DNA of 64,000 nucleotides from Volvox africanus. Its lineage: Eukaryota > Chlorophyta > Chlorophyceae > Chlamydomonadales > Volvocaceae. The stretch is from contig BSDZ01000039.1 in assembly GCA_030268105.1 (NCBI GenBank), positions 62,001 through 126,000 on the forward strand, in the 5' to 3' direction. The position numbers were made by a program, and so were the translations under genes. Shown here piece by piece: positions 45,598 to 58,491 of the stretch (positions are counted from its first letter, which is position 1; every line of letters begins with the position of its first letter). Below the pieces are notes generated by a model. That model was not told the origin of the DNA. It saw nothing but the letters and a program-made list of their open reading frames with translations, and searched no databases.

Positions 45598-48500
45598 TCA
45601 GCTCCGGCCTCGAACCCGGCCTTGCCGTGCCCCTCTATTCCCTTCTTTGCCCTTACGTTCCGCATCCAGCGCCGTGCCCCGGCTGCGCGGCCCCCGAGCC
45701 CCTACCCTCTCCTTGCTCTGCCCGTTTCCCCCCCCCTGTGCCTCCTCCACCTCGAAGTCTGCCGCTGCACCAATCCGTTCGCTAAGTTTGCGGCGCTTGG
45801 CGACTCGCTTATCCCTGCGAAGCGCTAGCATCCAGTCCGGCACCTCGCCACCCGCGGTCTTGATCTGGTTGGCAATAGGCCGCAGGCAGGGAGCGTCCTC
45901 CTCCGTGAAAAACGTCACCGCGTCGCCTGAAGGGAGGGGCAAAGCACGGGAAGGAAGACCAGGGCAAAAGGGAGGTTTAGATGGCGTGATGTCGAAGACA
46001 TCCTGCGGATAAAACAATGCATAAAGCTGTGAGGGGCCTTAGGCGACGCGTTGGGTCTGCAGATGGCAATAAACTGAGATTTGGCCGGCGCGGTGTGTAC
46101 GGTGGAGTGCGGTGGCGTTAACTGCCGTCCAAGTATCGGGACCTGCTCAAAAGAATGGAGAAGGAACTTCGAGTGGATCACGCTGGCGCAACTTTCAGGT
46201 TTAAGTACAAGTTTAGATGGTTCATAGGATTGTAGCTTGCTTCGGCATCTTGCCACGCAACAGCTAAAGGTTACCTCCCTGGAGCCACTTCCGTGTCTCC
46301 TGCTTCCCATGTACCTGCATAGTTCCGGGAACCCCAGGCCAGCATCGCGTCCTCCTCTCTTCCGCTGCGGACTACTACATACCTGTGCGTCCTGCTCGAC
46401 CGGTTCGTCCAATGCGGTGCACGTAATCGGCTGTGGAGCGGGGAAAGTCGTAATTGACCACCGTGTTCACTCCAATGAAGTCCATGCCGCGGCCGATCAG
46501 GTCGGTGGCGATCAGGACCCAAGTGTGGCCGGCCCTGTGGCGAAGAGTGCGGTGCCGGGACGTGAGGCCAGGAAACATCGAACCTAAAGTAAAAGATCAT
46601 TTTACACGTAAAGGATCTTATAGATTGACTCAGGGCAGGGGATTAGATGAGCCGGTAAATGAAGCCAAGAAGGCAAGATGAAGGGGACCCAAACAGAGGC
46701 GACCAGGCGACCTTCACTGAGCATCCGGCTTCATGTTGCGTTTCTCCTCGGTAGGAGTCGGGCTCTCTGCCCATCATTCAATTATCGTAGATTCCAACAG
46801 TGGTACGGTCCAGGCCCTTCCCGGCCTATCTGTAAAAATCCCAAATAACCTGAAGTTCTCCACTGCAGCGTTGCGAGCTGACAGCGGTTGTCCGGCCGTA
46901 ATCGAGTCCACGTGAATTCCGTCGTACAGCAGCTCCCTGGGCAGGTTTGAGTGACGGGCTTACTAAGAAGGGCAATCAAAAGCACCGACTAAGTAAGATG
47001 AAGTGGGTTGGGGGCTCCAGTCTCCTCGTTTCCGCGTTGTGGCTTTGTCTTCGCAACGGAAATCCTCGGGGACAGTGGTGCCATTGCAGAACAAACCCAC
47101 GCCCGATCGCCATTTTAATCCCACGCCGCCGACAGCAAGACCTGGCGTGCCTTATGTCATTCCTCTGCCCGCTTGTGCCGGGCCACGTCGACCCCTTCTG
47201 CCCTTCCTCACCCGAACCCAGTGATTCACCTGTGCAGCGCCTTGGCACGCTCCTTGCTGCCCACAAACACCAGCACTGGTGGCGCCAGACCCCCATCCGC
47301 CAGCAGCTGCCTTAGTGCCAGAAGCTTTCCGGCCTCGCGGCCCACAAACTGTAGCCGTTGCCGCACATTGGATGCTGCAGCGTTACGCATTCCGACCGTA
47401 ATGCGAAGCGGCTGCTGGAGGACACTGCGCGCCAGGTCCTCTACGCGCTCCTGGGAAGTCGTGCGGTCGGTTGTGCGGACACCGGAGTCCGTGGGATTCA
47501 GAACGTGTCTGGATAGAGTGGGGGCACGTCGGTGCCCCGAGCACGATGACTGAAAAAATCACCACACGGTTATCTGGCCTGGCTGGGACGCCAGCGGTGG
47601 GTTTGTCACCGACGGACTCCGAGCTAAATTCTAAATCCCTCATCATACCTTTCCCTATGACGAAGGCGATGTCGGAAGAAGGCATCCGCCAACACCATAA
47701 TACCAGAATTCCATCGCGGGGGTAAAAATGTTATCTGGTACCGGTTATCATCTATTCGTCTCCTTCCCCTTCCCCCTACCCCATCTTTCTTCTGCACGCA
47801 AACAAAACGACTGTCCCGTCCTCACCGGCAGCGTGGCAGAGAACAGCGCCCTAACCACCTCGTGGTGCTGTGCGACCGCCAGCAGCGCATCCACTTGCTC
47901 AACGAAGCCCAGCTCAAACAACTTATCAGCCTCGTCCAGGACCACGTACCTGCGTGACCAGGGGCCAAATAACAATAGGGAGAAGACACAAAGCTATCAT
48001 GCCAAAGCTGGACGGCGCACTGGGAAGGTAGTGGAAAAATGATCCACCGTAATCGGAGCCCGATGCCTCCTCTCTGTCAGAATGTGAAAGTGTGATCGTC
48101 CTTGTTAAATACACGAGCCGCGATGGCAGGCGCTGGAATATGGAAGCACCTCCCGGTTCCAGCCGTTGTTTCTTCTCGTGCCCTGATTCTTTAACCCCAG
48201 TCTTGCACTGCTGAAACAAACTCGCCCCTGCTCTTCTTGCTGGCCCATCCACACCTGCATTGTCCAAGCGCCACCTTGCCCTCTTCCACCAGGTTCACCA
48301 GCCTAAGTGGATTTGCCAGCAGCAGGTCCACCTTGGTAAAGTCGCTGCCAGTAGCAGTCGCCTTGGACAGCAGACAGGCGCGCAGGCCAGTACCAGGGAG
48401 AAGCAGTTTTATAACTCGGGCCTGTGGGGCATGCGCAGGCGCGGCTTAAATAAGATGATATGACAGAACACATAGCACTACTTAAGGACCGGCTGTAGAC

Positions 48501-51500
48501 GCGAACAGCCAAGGAGACAAGTGCTGTCAAAGTCCCGCTGTCAGTTCCCACGGTTACAATCCCAGCTCAATCTTCACCCTTGCGCAACCCGCTGTCATTT
48601 GTCCAACGCACCACACATCCCACCTCCAATACCCTCTTCCGCTCCATCTGACCCTCCTGTCCCTATGGGTGCCGTACCTGCTGTGCCGCCAGTTCGTGCG
48701 TAGGGCTCACCACCAGTGCCTTGACTCCCTCCGGCCAGTCTCCGCGCGCACGGAGCGCCAGCAAACCCGCCAGGAGAGGAATCAGGAACGCCAGGGTCTT
48801 ACCGGACCCTGGGGATGTTGAGGTCCGGAGTAGGAAAAGGTTAAGGACGAACATCCAAAGCAGATGTAATGGATGTGAACAGCCAGGCAGCACAGTCCAT
48901 TGCACAGCTCAAAAAAATAGTTTGCGAGCCGGTAAAGTAGATAACATCAAGGATGACTGCAGACGGTTGCGATCGACCCGCTGCACGCTCAGTCCAAGTT
49001 GCCAGAACTGTCCCGCTGCAGCAGCTCCGGTTCGACCGAACTGGCCGGACCCATCTCAGGACCTTGCCGTCACGTAATGTTGTCCCCACATCTCCTGCAG
49101 TCTCTAAGCAGTGAGCCCGCTCTATGTGCATCGCATTTCCGTGAAGGAAGCTGCGTCTCGCGTTGGTATGTGCCACTTTCATCCCCTCCCGAGCGCGAGT
49201 GCTCATATCATGCATATGCACACACGTCAAACGTGAACAAGAGCCCTTTCCACAACGGCCACCGCTATGTACAATCCCTTCCTTAGCCCATCTCGTTTCT
49301 CCCCGTCCAGTTAGCTGGCGAGCTGGCTGCAAACAGCTTTCCAGTGTTCTCCCATCGGACCCATAAGTATGCAACCCTTGAGATTCCTACTTCCCGGACT
49401 CCGCCCTGCATCACACCAGCTGTCCTTACCCGTGGGAGCCACGGCCAGCAACTCCCTGCCAGCCATCAAGGCAGGTATGGCTTGGCGCTGGATGGGAGTA
49501 GGGCTGCTAAAGCCGGCGGGACGCAATGCAGCCATCAGCCGCCGACTGACCTTATACCTGAAGGACATGGCAGAAAGAATGGGCAGAAGGACGCGCTAAA
49601 CAAGAGAACTTTCAGGTTAGCCGAACAACTCGGCGGCGAGCTGCTTTCTACGATCCCCTCCCCTCCCCCTTAGTTTTGCCAAAGGATAACTATATGGGAC
49701 ATGGGACCCGCCTCCACCTGAATCCTGAGGCAATTAGGATCTGAATAGAAGCCCATTCCACCGATACTTCTTCCGCAGACATCGACAGTCGCATGACTTG
49801 CGAGCACACTAGCTGTAAGGCTTGAGAAGAGAGCCCAAACCCATTCTGCCAATAAACTGACATGATCCGTCTGGGGATTAAGCCCAGGGAGCCCCACCCC
49901 ACCGCCAACCCGGGGGCGGGAGCAACACACTGCAGCCAGACCTGATCCAACCGCCCCTCCCAAGCATCCCCCGCCACCGAGCAGAGAAGACCCTCCCACA
50001 ATGAATCCCCAATTGCAAGGCTGTGCACGTAGCAAATAAACGGGTCGATGGCACATGTTATAGCACCTGGTCACAAGCTCGGCAAAGCTCTTGAGGGGTG
50101 GCGGCACGTCTGTTCCTGTGACCTTGATGCGGAGGGCCTGCGTGGGGGGCCACGTGCATGCAAGTGCGTGTCACGTCCATGTCTTTAAGCATTTGCGGAA
50201 GTGCAATATGTCTCGATTTCCCACCGGAAGGCCATGACCCTCCCTGAACCAACAGAGGCGAAGAAAACCCTCCCTCACGCGCATTCCACTCGTTAGCACT
50301 GTATTAACTACAGGACAAATATATCCGCAAATCCATACTGTGGCAACTTCCCAACTCCCTGAAGCCAAGACACATGATCTTAGATAGTGAGCTGCCCTCT
50401 AGCTGCTATCTGTTACACCAGCCAGTTGTATACAGGTGGATCAGGTACAACCCTCACACTCACACCTTGCGGATAAGGTTAGCCTCTTCGAACGGGTCGT
50501 TGGTCTTGACTTTTGGAATGACGCCATCCACCAACGGTCCCAGGCCCATCAGGCGCCCTGATGTCGTCGCAGTATTGGTACCATTTCGCCGGGCTTCCAT
50601 CGCCACAACATCCTCCCGTCCGTCCTCGCCCTCACTATCCCATGTAGATATATCCCCTTTGATGCTTTCCTTTAAATCCTCGTCCTCTTCTTCCTCGTGG
50701 TTTTCCTCATCCCCATCCTCCTCGCTATCGTTCGTACCCTCCCCATCCGAGCCGGCATTTTCTTTAATGGCCTCGTAATCACTGCCTTCATCCGATTCAC
50801 CACAATTAAGACTGCCCGCGTGGCCATTGTCCTGGCTGAAATCGCTGTCGTCCTGGTCCTCAACCTCACCATCCCGATGCCGGGCGAAAAGTGTAATATC
50901 CGCATCGCCGTTGTCCACTGCAGCCAATACCAAAGCAGCAGCAGTGGCAGCAGGACATGGCAGCAAGACCCAGAGAGTCTGTCGGTGTGTGAAACATTAT
51001 GATTTGCTAGTGGTATAGCTAAGAAACAAATAATGGCTAACAGCTATGGAAAAAGCGGGCAAAGTGCCCTCGAACTTGCAAGGACGCAGGTGCTGAAGAA
51101 AAAGCTCTTGATGGCGTCATCGCAAAAGCTGATATGTTCTTACCCCAGAGCCCAACTGCTCCAGTTGATTGTGCGGCTCGGCTTCATTCGGCATCTACCT
51201 TCTGAAACTCGGGCAGGTCCTTCGTCAATAGCTCCTGCCATTCCCTCCTATCCCCCATGCTGGACCCCCTTTACGTCTCCAGCGCAAAATGCTTAGTTGC
51301 CGAACATCATGACAGAATAACTACCTCGCGCCAGCCCTACAGTCTATACATGCATCCAGCGCACATCAAGGGGTTGCGTTGCGTGCAGCAAGAAATTGCC
51401 AAGGATTTTCCCGGAGTCCAGGAACAAAGCGTCCACTCCGGAGCTGACCCATAATGCATCCAGACATCCTGACAGCGACCCAGCTTCGCACCGTCTCGCA

Positions 51501-52121
51501 CTTCGCTGGAATGCCTGGCGGTGGCCAGGCACCGGCGCTTCTTAGCCTTGGCCCCGCTGCCGTTGCTTCCGGCCGCACCATTCAATTCCCCTTCTCCAGC
51601 ATTTTGGCCGCCTGCTCGTCGTGTCGCTGCGAGTTGTGCTTCATACGCCGCCACAGCGGTCACTTTGGAACGTGGTCACAAAAAGGGGAAGGAAAAAAGA
51701 GATCCAGCGCTTTACACAAATCTCTGTTTTTGCCTTGTTTATTCAAGTCCTGAAATTGTTTAAGGTTCATCAACCCCAGCAAACCCATCTAGTTTAAGGC
51801 ATAAGGGGCTCAACCCCTGAATGGTACTGTAGCCAGAACACTCGGGGCAGCAACGTGCAGCTAGGTAAAGGACTTAATCAAGCTGGTAGAGCTATAACTA
51901 GACGCCTCAATAGTTCTCGCAGTACAAAACAGTTCTTGAAGATGCAATAGACAGCAGACTTACAGACAACTTCGAAGACAACTCATCACTAGACAAAACC
52001 ATGTTTTTAAATTGCATCAATATCTTCACATACCTGTCTTCGGATTGAAAGCATCAATATCCTTCCTATAGCGCCGCCGATCGAACTTTGCACCTCCAGT
52101 CAGTAAGGCGAAAGCATCCAT
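45598..52121 (-). CDS. DEAD-box ATP-dependent RNA helicase, Rok1/DDX52 type
   Basis: Predicted nucleolar helicase of the Rok1/DDX52 group, which in yeast acts in early 18S rRNA/40S processing. Twelve phase-consistent exons (52121-52034, 51662-51502, 50978-50466, 50137-50067, 49557-49430, 48808-48678, 48421-48255, 47949-47826, 47450-47230, 46936-46850, 46534-46383, 45926-45598) give 723 aa. The start [20 protein letters not shown] is typical of the group. A long acidic region is encoded in exon 3. Then come [17 protein letters not shown], the Q motif [12 protein letters not shown], motif I APTGSGKT (split by an intron), motif Ia [19 protein letters not shown] (II), SAT (III), [11 protein letters not shown] (V) and [11 protein letters not shown] (VI). 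The His in motif Ia replaces the usual Arg/Lys. The C-terminal exon has [20 protein letters not shown] followed by a Gly/Arg-rich tail. All catalytic motifs are intact. Confidence 0.93.
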
Positions 52122-53547
52122 TTTCCATATACAAGTATGCAGTATTCAATTTTATCTGCAGCTCATGAAGGCCTGAAAACCTTACGTCGGTACTAGGGCC
52201 TAGCACCGATTGCCTTGAACTCCAGAGGCTAGCTAACGAGCATTATCCACCATTAGGCGTAGGAAATCTTTATCTTTAAAGACAATCGTTAGCGTATTGT
52301 GCTCCCACGCGGGAACGTGAAGACTGGTGAGTAGCCAATCCGTCCGTCGTATAGTATGGTGATGCCTGGCTGTTGAGTTGGCATTCGACGCGTGCGGGAG
52401 AGAATGCCTACATGACTATTAGTCCTGAAGTATTAGTCTCGTTTCGCTGTGGTTGTCCTATGTTTATTTCCCCCGATTCTTTTCCCCGAGCCTCCCCGAG
52501 CCGGCTTTCGGTGTTTTTAGTGTGCGGGACTTTGGCGACGTTGATGACTTCGTTGCGTAGCCGTTGCCCGCGCACTTCTATCGTGCGCTTGCTTGCGCTT
52601 TCTCGCTCATCCGCGCTCGCTCAGTGTTTGCTCTCCTGCCATGTAAGGCCCGTTGCCCGCTTCGCCTTTCCTGCCTTCGGCACCCCGCTGCTCTTCGGGT
52701 TTCCTTTCCTGGTTATTAGCGAAGGGCAACGCTGGAGTAACAAACCTATGTTATCCCAACTCATCCTAGGGTTCACCTGCATGATCAGCACTTTTGGGGG
52801 ACTCATGAACCGCATTTTAGCATGCGATTCTGATGACGACGTTATAAGGGAATGCCTCAATCAAGATGGCCACTCGCAGCAGAGGCAAATCGCACTGTCC
52901 ATCCTACCACAGGGGCATTCAAGGGCCCTTGAGGCATTAAAGTCAGAGGCAGATATACTCGCATCGATTGAGTTTCGTGCAAGGTGCACGTATTTCGGTT
53001 AATGGCCTCAGCGTCCTGAGGAGCGTTTCGGCCCTTTTGCCCGAGGAAACGGCGTTTCGGCTTCCTAGAAGTAAGGATTACGGTTGGCCCCTCTAGCTCC
53101 GTATAGGCCGGTTGCACCCTAAACACGGGGGAAGATAAGTTACCGTCGATCAACCTAGGTTGTCGGCACCTAGACCATCCGGAAATTATCCGATTGTCGA
53201 ACCATCAATGTTGTCCACCCAGACGCGGTGGGTCCACGAGAAGTACGATTTGTCTCGGCCGTACCTCCAGCCAGGAACATTTTAAAATTGCCATTAGGGC
53301 ATGCATGGGATTTGTTGGGGACTTGATGGACATGATGTAACGCATGGACATCCGGCGTGAGGGCAGCAGGCCGCACGACGCTGGCAGGATTCATCGTTGC
53401 AGCGAAATTTACTTCTCCTCCGTAATACTACCGTTAAACGCCCAAAATGAGTCGGGCCGTGAATGGATCAATCCGGCAAAACCTATGCATTTGTCATGGC
53501 TTTTCCGATTTGGGGACCCTTTCTCCCAGCTTCTATGCTCTCGAGAT

Positions 53548-53725
53548 ATGCCTCCCTCGCACATGTCCCACAATCACACGCGAGTTGGACCATGCTGGCG
53601 TCCCAACCCGGACTCTTCGCCCGCAGAAATACGTCCATTACCTGAACATCAGGCCGTAGTTGTCCCTTCCCCCATTCGAGAGCCACTGAGCGACCAGTCC
53701 CGGGTCCAGAGGCACCGTCATGACC
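53548..53725 (-). repeat. Inverted copy of beta-helix gene exon 3/intron 3
   Basis: Reverse complement of 34298-34473 with about five substitutions over about 177 bases. It includes the GT donor site. No other exon of the source gene accompanies it, so it cannot encode a product alone. Confidence 0.85.
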
Positions 53726-53785
53726 ATTCTACCCCTCCCTCATTGAAACCTATAAATCGATACCCATGACACCCCGGAGTTGAAA

Positions 53786-53893
53786 TTTGGAATTTGGGGT
53801 TGGAGCCTTTCGGGACAGGGAGTGGTATGGCGTGAATTGACGTATAAGAACATCTCGCCGTCATACCCCAAGGCTCCAACCCCAAATTCCAAA
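53786..53893. repeat. Hairpin-forming inverted repeat, 24-bp perfect stem
   Basis: The 24 bases at 53786-53809 are the exact reverse complement of 53870-53893, with 60 bases between. Inside the loop GGTATG/CATACC can add a short second stem. The size suits either a small foldback element or a miRNA-like precursor. Confidence 0.85.
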
Positions 53894-55276
53894 AATTCCG
53901 CACCTCTTCATGGCGATCCATGTCGCACCCTGCCCGCAAGCAGGACAAATTATCCAGTGTCGACCGGAGGGTATCACAAACTCGCCGCACCTCGCATCTG
54001 GAGGGCGGATAGGTGGCCAGCTTAAATCTCTATACCGCATTCTGTCGCAATCTTTAAACTCATGAAACAACTAAGTTCTTTTTAATTATCGAACAGAATT
54101 GTTTTACAATGTCCTGTTCTTGATACCCTCACGGAAGACCAGCTACCATCTACGACAGATAGCTGCACGTCTGGAACGTGAAAGTTCCACGCAGGTGCGG
54201 GTGCGACTAATGGAAATAAATATGTTCTCTGTGATTGGATCCTAGGGACCTGCTGGTGTCCTTCAAGCTAATGTCCATACGCAACGTCTGGGACCGCCGT
54301 GGCAAGGGTGCATTCATCGGACTTCGGGGTCTAGCAGCCAAAGTAACACACAACGCTGTAGGAAGTGCCTGTTTCAGCTAGTCCCTCCTGCTACGCCCCG
54401 ACACGTACAGGTATACGGTGTGCAATATCACAATGTCACAGTAATATGGCAGCTGCGGCCTTAATTTCGACTCTCTGGATCTTGCACTTGGATTGAGCGC
54501 CGTACAACATCTTCCGTCGGGTGTATGTACCCATATGCACGCTGACGGCAATTCTGTGTACGATATCACGCGGGTACGGCAAATAGCAAAATCATCGTAC
54601 TGGCGAGTGTGGCATCGTGGCGCTCATGGACGATATGCCACGTCATCTACCGCATCCAGCAAGCGGCAACTTCCTCGTGGAGCCGGACGCAGCTGCGGGG
54701 AAGAGGTGTGGCGCTCGCCTTTGATTCTTTGTTCGTGTGAAGGGCGGACTTATTATTCAGTCTACAGTGAATTCAAACGATTACCGGTGGATCCTGAACT
54801 AATACACGGTTTAACCAGGCAGACTCATTCAGTCAAACCTGCCATCTTTGACCCTTGACTCGCGCGACGTGTGGTTCTGGAGGTGAAGACTCATGTCATG
54901 CCCTATCCTCACATTCCACACTGGCCGCCATGCCGCTGTCGAATGACCCCCTGCTGCTGCCTGCAGTGTCGAACAAGTCAAGTCGTTTGCGGGATAAACC
55001 CACATGCATCTCCTTGACATTTGCGCGATGCTGGAGCGATTGGGATGTTACACATGTTTTGGTATACACAGTGAAAAAGCCATATCTAGAAGCCACCAAC
55101 CATACCTGCCAGTATGGAGCGCCAACCCGGTAAACACAGCTTCCAGCCATTCCTCCAGCTATACATATGTGGGTCTGTCCGTCCATCCGTCCGTTCATAC
55201 GTCCGTCCACATCACCATCACCATCACCGCCGGGGGAGCCTACGACCCCTTCCCTCCCCTTCCAGTTTCCAGCGCC

Positions 55277-58200
55277 CTATCGCCACCAGGGCCCGTTGGC
55301 ACTCGTCTTGGTGCTGTCCCCCTGGACTCCCCTTATTCCCTCCGCCTCCGCCACCGCTTTCCTCATGATTGCACTGCTCTTGGCTAGCAGTGACGGCGTG
55401 TCCACCACCACAAGGCGGATCTGAAATGGACAAGGAAAGGGGCGGGAAAAGAGCGCGTTCATGCTGGGGTGCTAATGACAGGAAGTGTAAACAAAGATTT
55501 GCAAGGGGGTGGAGGGGAGGAGGCGATATGTACTGATGGGACATGAAAGGTGGATACGGACACAAAGGGGGTTCCATACTATCAGAAGCGACGAGGAGGG
55601 ACTGACATGCAACTGGATTATACCATCCCATTACAAGCGCACGCTGGTACTCACATAACGTTTGAGGGACTACGGTCATTATTTATAACGATCAAGCACA
55701 AAACACACATACTTGCTCGCGCATCCCCACCACCCAGCTAGCCCAGAAGGCCACCCCATACCCAACCTTATCGAGGGGCAACTGGGCCAGATCCGCCAGG
55801 GTGCGCAGTCGCTCTTGCAGTACTGAGACGTGGGTCACAAGCAGCACTGGATGCTCTGAAGCCAACGCGACTGTGCGATCACGCGAGATCTGTCCAGGAG
55901 GGATAACCGTGGTGCGAGAGACAGAGGTCTGCTTATGGGATCGGGGGCTGCGGTGAGGTTCTAAGAACACGAACTACAAAAAAGCACGCAGATTTTGAAC
56001 GGCGAACAAGGTGAACGTGATCAAGGGTTATTTACTTAATAGCAGGACTGGATGAAAGGCAAACTTGATGGTTGACTCAAGGAAATCATTAGACGGTTTA
56101 AAGGAAACATGCCGGATTAATCCTTATTGGGTAAGGGAAGTAAAGAATTTGAAAAAAATGGCGGGGCTACACCGCAGACGGCAGCGAAAGGGTCGAACGT
56201 ACCACGCAGATGACCTGTCCCTGCCCCACCTGCAGCAGCCCCTGAAGCTCCGTCAGCCCCCTCTCCACTTCCCCCTCCTCCAAAACCAAGACTCGCGGTG
56301 CATTGAGCACCACCGTACCCAGAGCCTCCCCGCAGGGCAACTCCAACTGAGAGGTCAGTGCCCGCAGGCGGTTACGTAGGATTTCGGAGCTAACCAGCAG
56401 GGCGCGGGGCTGGCGGCGGAGAACGGCAACCGTCTGGAGGTCAAAGCGGATTAGAGTTTGTGTATGTAGGTTGTGGCGGGATCGAGGGAATGAGAAGTAG
56501 GCGCCCAAGACACGAAATGTGATATTCGATTTGATTGCAATCATACCCACATTCTTCCCAAACGAAAATCCCCACCCACCCATCCAAACATAATTCCAAT
56601 GTGCACCCACTTGCTGTTTACTGAGCTTCAGCGCTTCAGCAAGAGTTCCCGCTCTCTCCGTCAGCTCGCCTCCGTTGACTACCAATAGCCCCGGATGGTG
56701 TGAGGCCAGTACGGCAGCCAGGGAGGGCTCAACGTTGAACAGTGAGCAGAGACCCGACAGCCGGGACCGGAGGGTCACCGGGGAGTGGGTCAACAACCCC
56801 GGCTGGGACAGCACCAACCGGCGGGCAAGTGGGGTTGAAGCGGATAATAGGGACTGCGAGATGGGCAAGTTCGGGGGCAGTCGGAACAAGGTGGGCGAGA
56901 TCAGAAGGTATGGGATTGAAGCTGCGATCGGCAACGCTATCATCGTGCCGATCCACAAAGTGAAGTATCAACAAAAGAAAAAACAAAATATTGCCAATTA
57001 GGCGCTGCGTCTCCGCTCTCGACGACACCCTCTCACTGGCAGATCTCATTCCAGTGGCAGGACCCCGCCTGGTAGCCCACCTGGAGCTCTGAAAAACGTT
57101 CTCGGAGCTCTGGCTCCGAAACTAAGAGTACACGCGGCTGCCGTGTCACCACTCGCCCCGCCTGCTGCCGCTGCCGTGCCATGTCGATTCCGCCCACAGC
57201 GCTGCCACTGCCACCGCTGCCTGTTGCCGACCCCAGTCCCAGCAGCTGGCACACCGCGTCAAAGGACTGAGTGGCTGATCCGCGGGACATTCGACCCAGA
57301 TCTCGCTCCGCCGCCATGAGGGACTTGGCCTCTGTGAGGTTTATGTCCAGTAGCGATGCGAGATCTGCAGCCTGTGAGGATAGCACGGAGGAACTGGGGC
57401 ATGAGTGTGTATGAGGATGTGAAGGTGTGTGTGTGTGTGTGTGTACGTTTGTGCGTAAGGTTGTGTACGCGCGCGTTAGAGTACAACCAGCCAAACACCG
57501 AGAACTTTACGTTGTGTGTGAGAGAGAGATGGAGCGGGAGAGAGAGAGAGACCTGGGCCACGGCAGCCTTCCGGTATATATTCCGGTGCAGCTTCACGCA
57601 TCCATCCTATGCATTTCTCGCTTTACCACCCACTCCCTCCAGTCAGGCCTCCTACCTGGAGCCGTGCCTTCATGTCAACAGCCTCACCCAAGCCCTCTTT
57701 CCCCTGAACTGCCGCCGCCGCCACTGCTGGGCCCCGGCCACCACTTTGAAACGCCCCAGCTTCCCGCAAGGAAGCCATCTCCGGGCTGACCTCGGCATTG
57801 GGCTGACCTCGGGCCCGCATCGCTAGCTCCTCCGAAACCTCCTGCATCGTCCGTACATCCGGCGACACCAATTGCCGCACTGCGTTCATCTTGGCTGCTG
57901 CTGAACCGTTGTGAATATCCGCTGCCATGGCCTCGGCAGAGGTTGCAAGGGATACCTCAACGCGCATGAAGGTTTCCCACAGGCCAGGCAGCGGCGGTGA
58001 TGCTGATGGAGGTGCATGAAATTCAGGGCTAAAGGGGGATGGCAAAGGTGGCAGAAACGACCCAGGCAGGAGTACGCAAGCCGAGGCTGCGGTAGCTAGC
58101 ATGAAGCGCCAGTTGGATGCGGGTCCAAGGGAAAAGCCATTCCTGATGTGCTGACCAGGATGTGGTCCCGCACCACGGCCGCTAAAGCTTGCCGCATTAT

Positions 58201-58491
58201 CAGGATCTGCAGCTCACAGTCTCAGCATTAGTATAAGGATGATGTACAATATTTAATTAATAAGGAGGTTGCCATTTCAAGCCTAATCTTTCCGACGGGC
58301 TTACCTTTCCATGCTGGTTTCCCGTCGTTGCAGAGACCGGCATCTTTCGCAGGATTGGTATGCAAATATGCAGCTAAGATTGTTCGCTGATGTACTGAAT
58401 TTATAATCAATGCCGATGCATGGCCTCGGGTCCGTTGTCGGCCATCTGCTGCCGCCGACCTTGACCTAGCTGATAGCCGATATTGCTTCAT
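55277..58491 (-). CDS. mTERF-like protein, probably organelle-targeted
   Basis: Mitochondrial transcription termination factor-like helical-repeat protein, a family acting in organelle transcription, RNA processing or ribosome assembly. Seven phase-consistent exons (58491-58305, 58206-57656, 57371-57081, 56853-56611, 56433-56230, 55889-55734, 55420-55277) give about 591 aa. The N-terminus (MKQYRLSARSRSAAADGRQR) is basic and Ser/Ala-rich, like a transit peptide. mTERF motifs with the P-x-L-L core recur: TRQPRVLLVSEPELRERFSE, SQPGLLTHSPVTLRSRLSGL, SHHPGLLVVNGGELTERAGT, RRQPRALLVSSEILRNRLRA, LNAPRVLVLEEGEVERGLTE and SEHPVLLVTHVSVLQERLRT. A long non-repeat region (exon 2) precedes them. The donor of exon 5 could instead lie slightly downstream. 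The target organelle and RNA or DNA site are not predictable here. Confidence 0.85.
57425..57444. repeat. (GT)n microsatellite
   Basis: About ten GT units lie in intron 2 of the mTERF-like gene, followed nearby by a GA-rich run (about 57521-57550). Confidence 0.9.

Larger units (their letters stand above)
52122..55276. other. Repeat-rich patch between the DEAD-box and mTERF genes
   Basis: This region holds an open frame of 209 codons (52373-53002) of unknown nature, an inverted copy of a beta-helix gene segment (53548-53725) and a hairpin (53786-53893). A coding-looking stretch DLLVSFKLMSIRNVWDRRGK lies at about 54250 with no joinable neighbours. The upstream part should include the DEAD-box promoter, just before 52121. 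A minus-strand TGTAA (55048-55052) probably ends the mTERF-like mRNA. Confidence 0.45.

Noticed and set aside
52373..53002. 209-codon plus-strand open frame near repeats
   Set aside because: A frame of this length is marginally compatible with chance in GC-rich DNA, its first half looks non-protein-like, and no domain is recognisable. Not called as a gene.
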